DNA of 8,233 bases from Hyphomicrobiales bacterium. GTDB lineage: Bacteria > Pseudomonadota > Alphaproteobacteria > Rhizobiales > Hyphomicrobiaceae. Of the stretch, positions 1 through 5,705 are shown piece by piece (the stretch's first letter is position 1; every line of letters starts with the position of its first letter). Made by a program: the position numbers and the translations under genes. Where the stretch lies: NCBI GenBank assembly GCA_017304275.1, contig JAFKKW010000396.1:1-8233 (forward strand), given 5' to 3'. The notes under the pieces were generated by a model that saw only the letters and a program-made list of their open reading frames with translations, was not told the DNA's origin and did not search any database.

Positions 1-553
1 GGAACGCGTCGCGCGCCAGCGCATAGATCTCCTCGGCCAGCGCATCCGTCATCGCATAGCACCCGGCCGACTTGCACTTGCCGTGCACCATCAGCGCTTC
101 GCCCGTGCGCCCGAGCGCGCGGTCGTAGGCGTTGGGATAGCCGATGTTGAAGGCCAGATAGAACTTCGAGTTCGGGTTCATCTGGTTCTGGGAGATCGTG
201 TAGAAGCCCTCGGGCGCCTGCTTGTCGCCTTGCGCCTGCTTGGGGCCGAGCTCTCCGGACCAGTTGCAGATCGGGTAGGTCTTGAAGTGGTAGAAGCGCC
301 CGTCGTCGCGCATCTTCCAGACTTCGAGCTCCGACTCTTCCTTGAAGATGCGCACGAAGATCGGCGCCGCCGTGCTCATGCCCTTCTTGCCGAGCAGCGA
401 GATGGTTTCAGCGGTGAGCGGCTGTTCGGACGGCGGCAGAAGCTCGGGCGCAGTCGAGCAGCCAGCGAGCAAAGCGCCAGCGAGCCCGGCCGAGAGCACG
501 AGCTTGAGACGGGACATGAGCCTGTCAGCGAGGATCTTTAGACGCACACGCAT
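1..553 (-). CDS. YafK-type murein L,D-transpeptidase lipoprotein (partial, C-terminus beyond left edge)
   Basis: Probable periplasmic L,D-transpeptidase-fold (YkuD) enzyme acting on peptidoglycan cross-links or on protein-peptidoglycan links. Counting from the ATG at 517, residues 1-20 form a lipoprotein signal: basic start (MSRLK), a hydrophobic stretch, and a lipobox LAGC with the acylated Cys at 20. The catalytic signature HGKCKSAGCYAMTD gives His145 and nucleophile Cys153, a spacing and context typical of the YafK subgroup. At least 172 residues are present; the rest lies off the window, so completeness cannot be judged. The start is uncertain: ATG 553 has AGGGGGA almost touching it, in-frame GTG 547 has that same element at a better distance, and ATG 517 gives the most normal signal length. 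Related enzymes either attach or release outer-membrane proteins from the wall; which applies here is not visible. It is transcribed in the same direction as accA, 146 bases after it. Confidence 0.85.
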   Translation of the reverse strand, partial: MRVRLKILADRLMSRLKLVLSAGLAGALLAGCSTAPELLPPSEQPLTAETISLLGKKGMSTAAPIFVRIFKEESELEVWKMRDDGRFYHFKTYPICNWSGELGPKQAQGDKQAPEGFYTISQNQMNPNSKFYLAFNIGYPNAYDRALGRTGEALMVHGKCKSAGCYAMTDALAEEIYALARDAF

Positions 554-699
554 TCCCCCTGGCGCATACGAAGACCATCAGACCGAAATCGTGAAGATTT
601 CATTAACGTTACGAATTTGCCAAAGTTTTCAGTGTGGGAGCTTGATTGTCAAGCCTGCCCGCCAAATGCGGCCCCGGTGGGGCTGCGCCCGACTCGCGC
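554..699. other. accA to L,D-transpeptidase spacer
   Basis: This is a noncoding gap between the accA stop and the lipoprotein start. It is AT-richer than its surroundings near 585-635. On the minus strand it holds a perfect TTGACA at 652-647, a possible -35 box for the L,D-transpeptidase, but the hexamer 17 bases on (AAAACT, 629-624) is a poor -10. The TTGACA lies inside a small dyad, GCTTGA-TTG-TCAAGC (640-654). A second dyad GAAATC-GTGAA-GATTTC lies at 585-601. None has an adjacent T tract. Confidence 0.4.
671..683 (-). terminator. Hairpin just downstream of accA stop (weak terminator candidate)
   Basis: A perfect five-pair GC stem, GCCCC with GGGGC around a three-base loop, begins 17 bases after the accA stop codon. 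No T run follows on the minus strand, so it is not a canonical intrinsic terminator. It may protect the 3' end of the mRNA or slow the polymerase. The call rests on position and symmetry only. Confidence 0.25.
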
Positions 700-1683
700 T
701 TACAACTGACGACCGATACCGAGGAAGCGGTCGTGGCGCAAGCTCCTGATTTCGGCGGGAGTTTTGCCGTCGAACTCGGCCAGAGCCTTGGCGATGGCAT
801 CCCCGGTTGTCTGCACGGCGAGCGCCCGGTCGCGATGCGCGCCGCCCACAGGTTCGCGGATAATGACGTCGATGACGCCCAGCGTATCGAGATCCTGGGC
901 CGTGATCTTCATGTTGGTGGCGGCATCGATCGCCTTCGACGAATCGCGCCACAGGATCGAGGCTGCCGCTTCCGGCGAGGCAACGGTGTAGATCGAGTGC
1001 TCGAGCATCAGGATCTTGTTGGCCGCCGCGATGGCGATGGCGCCGCCCGAGCCGCCCTCGCCGATCACGACGGCGATCACCGGAACGCCGATCTCGAGGC
1101 ACTTGTCGGTCGAGCGCGCGATGGCTTCGGCCTGCCCGCGCTCTTCGGCGCCGATGCCGGGATAGGCGCCCGCTGTATCGACGAGCGTGATCACCGGCAG
1201 GTTGAACTTGTCGGCCATCTCCATGAGCCGCACGGCCTTGCGATAGCCCTCGGGCCGCGCCATGCCGAAGTTGTGACGGATGCGCCCTTCGGTGTCGGAT
1301 CCCTTCTCGTGTCCGATGACGACCACGGGCCGACCCCGGAAGCGGCCGAGGCCGCCCATCACGGCTTCATCCTCGGCGAAATAGCGGTCGCCTGCGAGCG
1401 GCGTGAAGTCCTCGATCAGGAGCGAGACGTAATCGAGGAAGTGCGGCCGGTCCGGATGGCGCGCCACCTGCGTCTTCTGCCACGGCGTGAGCTTGCCGTA
1501 GGTGTCGACGAGCGCCGCCTTGGCCTTCTGCTCGAGCTTCTTGATCTCGTCCGAGATCGACACGCCCTCGTCGCCCTCGAGCGTCTTGAGCTCCGAGACC
1601 TTGCTTTCGAGCTCGGCGATCGGCTTCTCGAAGTCGAGATAGGTGCGAACGGCAATCGGGCGGTCGGGTTTCGTGGGTTCCAA
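700..1683 (-). CDS. accA: Acetyl-CoA carboxylase carboxyltransferase subunit alpha
   Basis: AccA pairs with AccD in the cytoplasmic carboxyltransferase that moves the carboxyl group from biotin-BCCP to acetyl-CoA, giving malonyl-CoA for fatty acid synthesis. Recognised from the N-terminal YLDFEKPIAELE helix, TPWQKTQVARHPDRPHFLDY, GHEKGSDTEGRIRHNFGMARPEGY, DTAGAYPGIGAEERGQ, and the glycine-rich oxyanion loop GEGGSGGAIAI (about residues 208-218 from the chosen start), all in crotonase-fold order. I chose the TTG at 1683: it is preceded by AAGAGG at a normal distance and gives 327 residues, near the usual 315-320. The frame is open upstream to a GTG at 1752, which would add 23 residues lacking family resemblance and would begin close to or before the predicted transcription start. 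Expressed separately from accD here, as is usual in proteobacteria. It lies downstream of xerD but across a 300-base spacer with its own candidate promoter. Confidence 0.96.
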   Translation of the reverse strand: MEPTKPDRPIAVRTYLDFEKPIAELESKVSELKTLEGDEGVSISDEIKKLEQKAKAALVDTYGKLTPWQKTQVARHPDRPHFLDYVSLLIEDFTPLAGDRYFAEDEAVMGGLGRFRGRPVVVIGHEKGSDTEGRIRHNFGMARPEGYRKAVRLMEMADKFNLPVITLVDTAGAYPGIGAEERGQAEAIARSTDKCLEIGVPVIAVVIGEGGSGGAIAIAAANKILMLEHSIYTVASPEAAASILWRDSSKAIDAATNMKITAQDLDTLGVIDVIIREPVGGAHRDRALAVQTTGDAIAKALAEFDGKTPAEIRSLRHDRFLGIGRQL

Positions 1684-1744
1684 GGGGGCCTCTTGCGGCA
1701 ACGCGTGCGCGGGGGTCCGGTGGTCAGGGTATATCCGGAAAACC

Positions 1745-1781
1745 GGGCGCACGTTGACCGTTTCCCGGAATTACTGTCAAC
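1745..1781 (-). promoter_or_regulatory. Candidate accA promoter overlapping a long inverted repeat
   Basis: On the minus strand TTGACA (1780-1775) matches the -35 consensus that alphaproteobacterial housekeeping promoters conserve best. The hexamer 17 bases on (TCAACG) is a poor -10, so the promoter call is tentative. The same site is the right arm of a perfect dyad GTTGAC-N17-GTCAAC (1753-1758 and 1776-1781), with a second palindrome TTCCCGGAA (1762-1770) nearly at its centre. An operator overlapping a promoter would look like this. Transcription starting near 1745 would place the GTG at 1752 outside the mRNA and favour the accA start at 1683. Confidence 0.3.
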
Positions 1782-1874
1782 ACCCCCGTGCTTTTTCGTA
1801 AACGCACCGCGTCCGAGTCACGGGAATTCAGACTTGGCGGTCCTCAGGACGGAACAAGCACTGCCACCAATCGA

Positions 1875-1907
1875 CGTATCTGGATCCCGGCCTGCGCCGG
1901 GATGACG
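1875..1907 (+). repeat. Palindromic repeat unit 1 (REP-like)
   Basis: A 33-base unit with an eight-pair stem (1884-1891 with 1896-1903, ATCCCGGC/GCCGGGAT) and a CTGC loop, flanked by TCTGG on the left and GACG on the right. It resembles the abundant intergenic palindromes of the TGGATTCCCG...CGGGAATGACG kind in many alphaproteobacteria (from general knowledge; not searched). It matches unit 2 in inverted orientation at 27 of 33 positions. Confidence 0.7.
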
Positions 1908-1939
1908 TTTAACTATGGGAGGCGGTTGCCGAAATTCTC

Positions 1940-1972
1940 CGTCACTCCGGCGAAGGCCGGAGTCCAGACACG
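1940..1972 (-). repeat. Palindromic repeat unit 2 (REP-like), inverted copy
   Basis: A 33-base unit in opposite orientation to unit 1, 32 bases away. Its eight-pair stem is ACTCCGGC (1944-1951) with GCCGGAGT (1956-1963) around a GAAG loop. Four of the six differences from unit 1 fall in the stem and are two compensated base pairs, so both copies keep perfect pairing. The pair lies just after the xerD stop and could also shape the xerD mRNA 3' end or separate it from accA. No transposase or RAYT-type gene is visible in the window. Confidence 0.7.
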
Positions 1973-2001
1973 TTTCCGCATTCCAAGCCGTTGATCAGTC
2001 C

Positions 2002-2946
2002 CTATGGGTCTTTTTTCGCCAGCGGATGATGCTCGGTGACGAGCCGTTTCAGCCGTTCCTCGAGCACGTGGGTGTAGATCTCGGTCGTCGAGATGTCGGC
2101 GTGTCCGAGCAGGCTCTGCACGCTCCGCAGGTCGGCGCCCCGGTCGAGCAGGTGGCTTGCGAACGCGTGCCGCAGCACGTGCGGTGAGACCCGCTCCGGG
2201 TCGATTCCAGCTCCCGCGGCCGTCTCCTTGAGGTCCTGTGCGAAGCGCTGTCGTGTCAGGTGTCCGCCCTCGGCGCGGGAAGGGAACAGATAGCGTGTGG
2301 CGACCATCGGCGCCACGCCGTCCTCGGGTGCGACCCCGAGTGCGAGATAGCGGGCGAGCGCCGCCCGCGCGCTGCCGTTGAGCGGCACCAGCCGCTCGCG
2401 TCCGCCCTTGCCGCGGATGCTGAGCAGGCGCGGGTCACCCTTGAGCACGCTGCGCGGCAGCGACACCAGCTCCGTGACGCGCATGCCGGTCGCATAGAGC
2501 ATTTCGAGCAGACAATGGTGGCGCACGGCGCGCACGAGATCGCGCCCGCTCAAGCCGTCGGCCGCCCGCGCCGCGGTCGTGATGAGCCGGTCCACCTCGT
2601 CGACGGAAAGCGTCTTCGGCAGCGTGCGTGCCTTTCCAGGCGCAGCGATGCCCTCGGCCGGGCTCTCGGCCACGACGCCTTCCGCTTCGAGGAACTTGTA
2701 GAGTTGGCGCACCGCCGAAAGCCGCCGCGCGCGCGAGGTCGGCTTCAGGCCCGCAACCGACAGCTCCTGCAGATAGCGCGAGACGTCGCCCTTTCGCGCA
2801 CCCGTGACGGCGACGCCGGAGCGGCGGAGGAAGTCCACGTAGTCGGCAAGGTCACGCCGGTAGGCGTCGAGCGTATTCGCGGCGGCTCCCTTTTCCGCCG
2901 TCATCATTTCGAGGAAAGCCGTGATCTGGCGCTGGTCGTCGCTCAT
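2002..2946 (-). CDS. xerD: Site-specific tyrosine recombinase XerD
   Basis: XerD acts with XerC and FtsK at the chromosomal dif site, resolving chromosome dimers before division. The 314-residue length is slightly above the usual 295-310. The N-terminal SAM-like core-binding domain spans about residues 5-90 (NTLDAYRRDLADYVDFL; RRLSAVRQLYKFL). The catalytic domain covers about 108-300 with the full set of active residues: Arg156 in ATGMRVTEL, Lys180 in RGKGGRER, His256 and Arg259 in SPHVLRHAFASHLLDRGAD, His282 in LLGHADISTTEIYTHV, and nucleophile Tyr291. The single-copy context beside housekeeping genes and the intact core argue for XerD and not a phage integrase; assigning XerD over XerC rests on overall similarity and on its place next to aroK, as commonly seen in this group. 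The ATG follows the stop of the upstream gene by 12 bases without a strong ribosome binding site, so translation is probably coupled. No dif-like site was seen nearby. Confidence 0.93.
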   Translation of the reverse strand: MSDDQRQITAFLEMMTAEKGAAANTLDAYRRDLADYVDFLRRSGVAVTGARKGDVSRYLQELSVAGLKPTSRARRLSAVRQLYKFLEAEGVVAESPAEGIAAPGKARTLPKTLSVDEVDRLITTAARAADGLSGRDLVRAVRHHCLLEMLYATGMRVTELVSLPRSVLKGDPRLLSIRGKGGRERLVPLNGSARAALARYLALGVAPEDGVAPMVATRYLFPSRAEGGHLTRQRFAQDLKETAAGAGIDPERVSPHVLRHAFASHLLDRGADLRSVQSLLGHADISTTEIYTHVLEERLKRLVTEHHPLAKKDP

Positions 2947-2958
2947 CGTTATGCGGTT

Positions 2959-4665
2959 TCACTGGCTGATCGCGCGCGGCCATGCCTCGAACAGGCCTTC
3001 GAGGGCAAGCTGGCGGGCTTCGGCCGCGAGGCCCGCCCGCTTGAGCGCGCGCAACGCATCGCCGAGCGCGATCATATGCGCGCCGTCCGCGCCCTCGGGA
3101 CCGATCGTGCGCATCGCGAGCAGCACAGTACGGCCGAACTGCCGCTTTTGCGAGGCCTCCGCGAGTTGCGACAGCACACCCGTGTCCGGCAGATGCCCGG
3201 CCGCCGGTTGCGGCGATTGGCTCGCGAGGTCCCAGAGCCCGGGCGTAACCGCGATATCGAGCGCATCGAGAACGGTTACCAGGCGGTGCAGAATGGCCGG
3301 ATCGAAATGGCCATGCCGGGCGAGCGACTCGACGGCGGCGAGACTCTGTGGAGCGTTTTGCGAGGGGTCTGCGATCTCGGCCAGCGCAAGCCAATGCGCG
3401 AGCGGATCCGGCGCGCTCTGGCTCGCGGTATAGGGAGAATCCGCGAGGCTTGCCCACGGACGCACGCCGTCGGTGCGCCCGCTGGCGATGCCGACCTCGA
3501 TGGCCGTCTCGGCGAACCAACTGATTTCCGGGACCGGCGCCAGCGCTCGTGTCGGTTCGGCCATGAGGGTGAGCGCAGGACGGTAGAGGTGCGCGCGGCG
3601 CGCCTCGTCGAGAAAGGCCCGGATCGAGCGCGCCTTCTTCTGAGGTGTCTGCTCCCGCTCGGCGGCAACGAAAAGCTTCGCGCGCTCGATGGTGCCCGCG
3701 TCGCCGCCTGCGCCCTCGGTACGGTAGAGCGGCGCCAGATCCTCGGCCGGAATCACGTTGAGCACCACCGCCGCCTCGCCCGCCGCGAGCCGTACGTCGG
3801 GTGCCACGCGCGGGTCGCCGGCGAGGCCGGCCAGCAGCGCGGGCGAGGCGCCCGCAATGAGCTTCGCCCGGTCCGGCGGTCCGCCGAGCGCGGCGATGCG
3901 ATAATCGAGCAGCGACAGTTTCACGCCCGACGGGATCTCCGGTTTGAGCCCGCTGGACACGGCATCGAGGAAATCCACGCCCGCCCCGCCGAGGTCGAGC
4001 TCACGCAGCAGGCCCGCCTGGATGGCGGCCGCCGCCGTGTCGCCACGCTGGAGGGCGCAGGTCCCGGTGATGAGGAGGATGTCTGCCTGCATCGGCTTCG
4101 GCAGCGCGGACTGCCGGGAGAGCAGGCCGCGGGCGATCTCGCACCCCCGCTCCATATTGCCGAGACCGACCTCGCTGCGCGCTTTGAGCGCCAGCAACAG
4201 CGGATCGCTGTCGCCTGCAAGATCGCGTGCGAGCACCGCCGCCACTTCGTCGATCAGGCCCGACTGGTCCAGCGCCTCGACGCGAAGGGCCGTGAAACGT
4301 GCGTCGTCCGTGCCCGCAACCGGCACCGTCTCCGATCCGATCAGCCGCCGCCAGAGCGCGTTGAGCGTCGGCGACCGCGGCGGAAGCTCGAGTGCGGCGA
4401 TGGACTCGGCGAATTGCTGGGCCGATAGCCCGCTCCAAAGCTCGTGCGGCAAGCCCGAGCCGTCCGCCGACAGCACCGGGTCGAGCTCCTCGCGGATGAT
4501 ACCCCGCCCCTGCTCCTCGTAGGCGGCCGGCGGCGCCAGGTCTTCCTGCAGGAAACTGCGGTCGCGCCGCTGCGCATGGGCCGGCGGCGCGAGCGCGATC
4601 GAGAGGGCGAAGGCTGCCAGGACAACATCGATCGGGCGGGGCGCAGAGGGCCTGCCGGTGGTCAT
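2959..4665 (-). CDS. Secreted helical-repeat protein of unknown function, xerD-linked
   Basis: I do not recognise a named family. The 568-residue product begins with a Sec signal: a polar N-terminus with Arg5 and Arg10, a hydrophobic core from about residue 12 (VVLAAFALSIALA), and an AHA-Q cleavage site after Ala31, so it should be periplasmic or cell-surface. No lipobox, later membrane span or beta-barrel end was seen. The mature part is Ala/Leu-rich with repeated helix-pair patterns such as DPLLLALKARSEVGLGNMER (about 153-172) and a Cys pair in GCEIARGLL and GTCALQRGD. This looks like a TPR-like alpha-solenoid, a fold that usually binds other proteins. Its start overlaps the stop of the 52-residue gene as ATGA, and xerD follows after 12 bases, so the three probably share a transcript. 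A long plus-strand open frame opposite it is a codon-bias shadow. Role unknown; envelope-protein scaffold is only a guess. Confidence 0.85.
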   Translation of the reverse strand: MTTGRPSAPRPIDVVLAAFALSIALAPPAHAQRRDRSFLQEDLAPPAAYEEQGRGIIREELDPVLSADGSGLPHELWSGLSAQQFAESIAALELPPRSPTLNALWRRLIGSETVPVAGTDDARFTALRVEALDQSGLIDEVAAVLARDLAGDSDPLLLALKARSEVGLGNMERGCEIARGLLSRQSALPKPMQADILLITGTCALQRGDTAAAAIQAGLLRELDLGGAGVDFLDAVSSGLKPEIPSGVKLSLLDYRIAALGGPPDRAKLIAGASPALLAGLAGDPRVAPDVRLAAGEAAVVLNVIPAEDLAPLYRTEGAGGDAGTIERAKLFVAAEREQTPQKKARSIRAFLDEARRAHLYRPALTLMAEPTRALAPVPEISWFAETAIEVGIASGRTDGVRPWASLADSPYTASQSAPDPLAHWLALAEIADPSQNAPQSLAAVESLARHGHFDPAILHRLVTVLDALDIAVTPGLWDLASQSPQPAAGHLPDTGVLSQLAEASQKRQFGRTVLLAMRTIGPEGADGAHMIALGDALRALKRAGLAAEARQLALEGLFEAWPRAISQ

Positions 4666-4820
4666 GGGGTCGCTTCGGGCTTTCGAATCTTGACCCCGGG
4701 CACCGCCTTGACCACCTCGTGCTGGGCGGGCTCGAACTGGTGGGCGAGGACGTACAGCCCGGTGGAGATTATCGCCACCAGCGACCCGGCAGAGACAAGG
4801 AAGCGGAAAAGGCTCGGCAT
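4662..4820 (-). CDS. Small single-span membrane protein (52 aa)
   Basis: This short gene encodes MPSLFRFLVSAGSLVAIIST followed by GLYVLAHQFEPAQHEVV and a basic tail (VKIRKPE). Residues 4-26 form one hydrophobic segment with Arg6 before it, consistent with an inner-membrane anchor and a short tail of about 25 residues. The pattern of an N-terminal hydrophobic span, then FEP..HEVVK.VP...I, resembles small conserved proteins found near xerD in other Rhizobiales and sometimes mislabelled histidine kinases; it has no kinase feature. That resemblance is from memory. Its stop codon overlaps the next gene's start in an ATGA junction, strong support that both are real and translationally coupled. No clear ribosome binding site precedes the ATG at 4820 and no better in-frame start was found. 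It probably heads the operon with the secreted protein and xerD. Confidence 0.75.
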   Translation of the reverse strand: MPSLFRFLVSAGSLVAIISTGLYVLAHQFEPAQHEVVKAVPGVKIRKPEATP

Positions 4821-5075
4821 CGCAGGAATGGGCTCGGATGAAGCGCCCGGGCGCGGGCTGGGCGTGAGGCTAGCTATGTCCGGCCCAAGATGGCGCGATT
4901 ATGACTGATTAAGTCTTACCCGAGGGAAAGAATCGACCGCAATCGTGCCGTTCGCTCGCCATGGAGCCGCAAGTTGCAGTATGACTTGGCCGGCGCCGGA
5001 ATTCGATCCGGAGCCGGCCTTACGCGCCAGCCCGTAACCGTTAAGCCGGGGGCCGGCCGGAACCGACAGAGACGA
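4821..5075. other. Divergent control region between the xerD operon and aroK
   Basis: This 255-base spacer must carry promoters for both directions. On the minus strand CATAAT (4903-4898) matches five of six -10 positions and would start transcription about 70 bases before the 52-residue gene; its -35 region is poor. A small dyad GACT-GATTA-AGTC overlaps it at 4903-4915. On the plus side no convincing paired promoter boxes were found. The aroK-proximal part contains a strong hairpin (listed separately) and a GC-rich run GCCGGGGGCCGGCCGG (5045-5060) capable of competing pairings. Confidence 0.4.
4988..5019 (+). promoter_or_regulatory. Strong imperfect hairpin upstream of aroK
   Basis: Seven base pairs (4988-4994 with 5013-5019, GGCCGGC/GCCGGCC), one G-A mismatch, then five more pairs (CCGGA 4996-5000 with TCCGG 5007-5011) close a six-base loop ATTCGA. 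No T run follows in either direction, so it is not a normal terminator. It lies 56 bases before the aroK start and, if transcribed, would be a stable part of the leader. The repeated CCGG motifs at 5051-5060 could pair with either arm. Function is unknown. Confidence 0.4.
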
Positions 5076-5657
5076 ATGGAGCAGGACAAGGACATTGTCG
5101 AGAATGTGCGTCGGGCGCTGGGACAGCGCTCGCTGGTCCTTGTCGGCCTGATGGGCTGCGGAAAGTCCTCGATCGGCAAGCGTCTCGCCGGCAGGCTGAC
5201 GCTCCCCTTCATCGACGCCGACGAGGAGATCGAGCGCGTCGCGCAGAAATCCATCAGCGAGATCTTCGCCGACCACGGCGAGGCATTCTTTCGCGATCGC
5301 GAGGCGAAGGTGATCGCGCGGTTGCTGGACAACGGGCCGCAGGTGCTGGCGACCGGCGGCGGCGCGTTCATCACGCCGGAGACGCGCCGGAAGGTACGCG
5401 AGGCCGGGATCTCGATCTGGCTCCGCGCCGAGCTGCCGGTTCTCATGCGCCGCGTCGGCAAGCGCGACACGCGCCCGCTGCTGAAGGGCGGCGATCCCGA
5501 GCAGGTGATGAAAGATCTGATGGCGGCCCGCTACCCGATCTATGGTGAAGCCGATCTCACGGTCGAAAGTCGCGACGTCCCGCACGATGCCATTGTCTCG
5601 GAGATCGTCGCCACCCTGGCGCGCCACCCGGCCTTGGCGCAACCGACCTCGATCTGA
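5076..5657 (+). CDS. aroK: Shikimate kinase
   Basis: This cytoplasmic enzyme phosphorylates shikimate at the 3-hydroxyl with ATP, step five of the route to chorismate. The 193-residue length fits alphaproteobacterial shikimate kinases. Visible in order: Walker A GLMGCGKS (24-31) with Lys30; DAD (47-49), whose Asp residues bind shikimate and magnesium; FFRDRE with Arg73; TGGGAF (93-98), the substrate-binding Walker-B-like loop; the lid RPLL with Arg133; and AARYPIY with Arg152. All expected active residues are present. I chose ATG 5076, preceded by AGAGACG, because it puts Walker A at residue 24; the frame is open back to a TTG at 4974, but those 34 residues are translated hairpin sequence without family resemblance. 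aroB follows after 48 bases in the same direction, so two shikimate-pathway genes probably share a transcript. Confidence 0.96.
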   Translation: MEQDKDIVENVRRALGQRSLVLVGLMGCGKSSIGKRLAGRLTLPFIDADEEIERVAQKSISEIFADHGEAFFRDREAKVIARLLDNGPQVLATGGGAFITPETRRKVREAGISIWLRAELPVLMRRVGKRDTRPLLKGGDPEQVMKDLMAARYPIYGEADLTVESRDVPHDAIVSEIVATLARHPALAQPTSI

Positions 5658-5705
5658 TACGTCTCAGACTTGGAACCCACCCGCCGACAAGAAGATAAAG
5701 ATTCG

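Larger units (their letters stand above)
1684..2001. other. xerD-accA intergenic region with promoter candidate and repeat pair
   Basis: This stretch of about 320 bases has no convincing gene. It separates the xerD stop codon from the accA start. The part nearest accA (1745-1781) holds a minus-strand TTGACA inside a long dyad. The part nearest xerD (1875-1972) holds two palindromic repeat units in inverted orientation. The middle (about 1785-1870) shows nothing I can name beyond a short GTCCTCAGGAC dyad at 1840-1850. Short open frames here, such as one on the plus strand over 1788-1994, run through the repeats and have no ribosome binding site or recognisable protein. Confidence 0.7.

Noticed and set aside
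585..601. GAAATC/GATTTC stem-loop as a terminator
   Set aside because: Only six weak pairs with no T tract, and it lies just upstream of the L,D-transpeptidase start, where a terminator for accA would be an odd fit.
646..1905. A 419-codon open frame on the plus strand opposite accA
   Set aside because: It is the antisense shadow of accA, whose motifs are unambiguous on the other strand, and it runs on into the noncoding repeat region.
2002..2946. The tyrosine recombinase as an integrase of a mobile element
   Set aside because: Length, full Xer motif set and operon context fit XerD; no attachment-site repeats, tRNA, excisionase or phage genes are visible.
2260..4428. A 722-codon open frame on the plus strand opposite xerD and the secreted protein
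   Set aside because: It is rich in Arg, His and Glu with no domain pattern, and lies opposite a frame with intact XerD catalytic motifs and a signal peptide. Long antisense frames are common at this GC content.
4974..5075. N-terminal extension of aroK from TTG 4974
   Set aside because: The extra 34 residues are translated from a GC-rich hairpin, do not resemble shikimate kinase, and a better ribosome binding site precedes ATG 5076.
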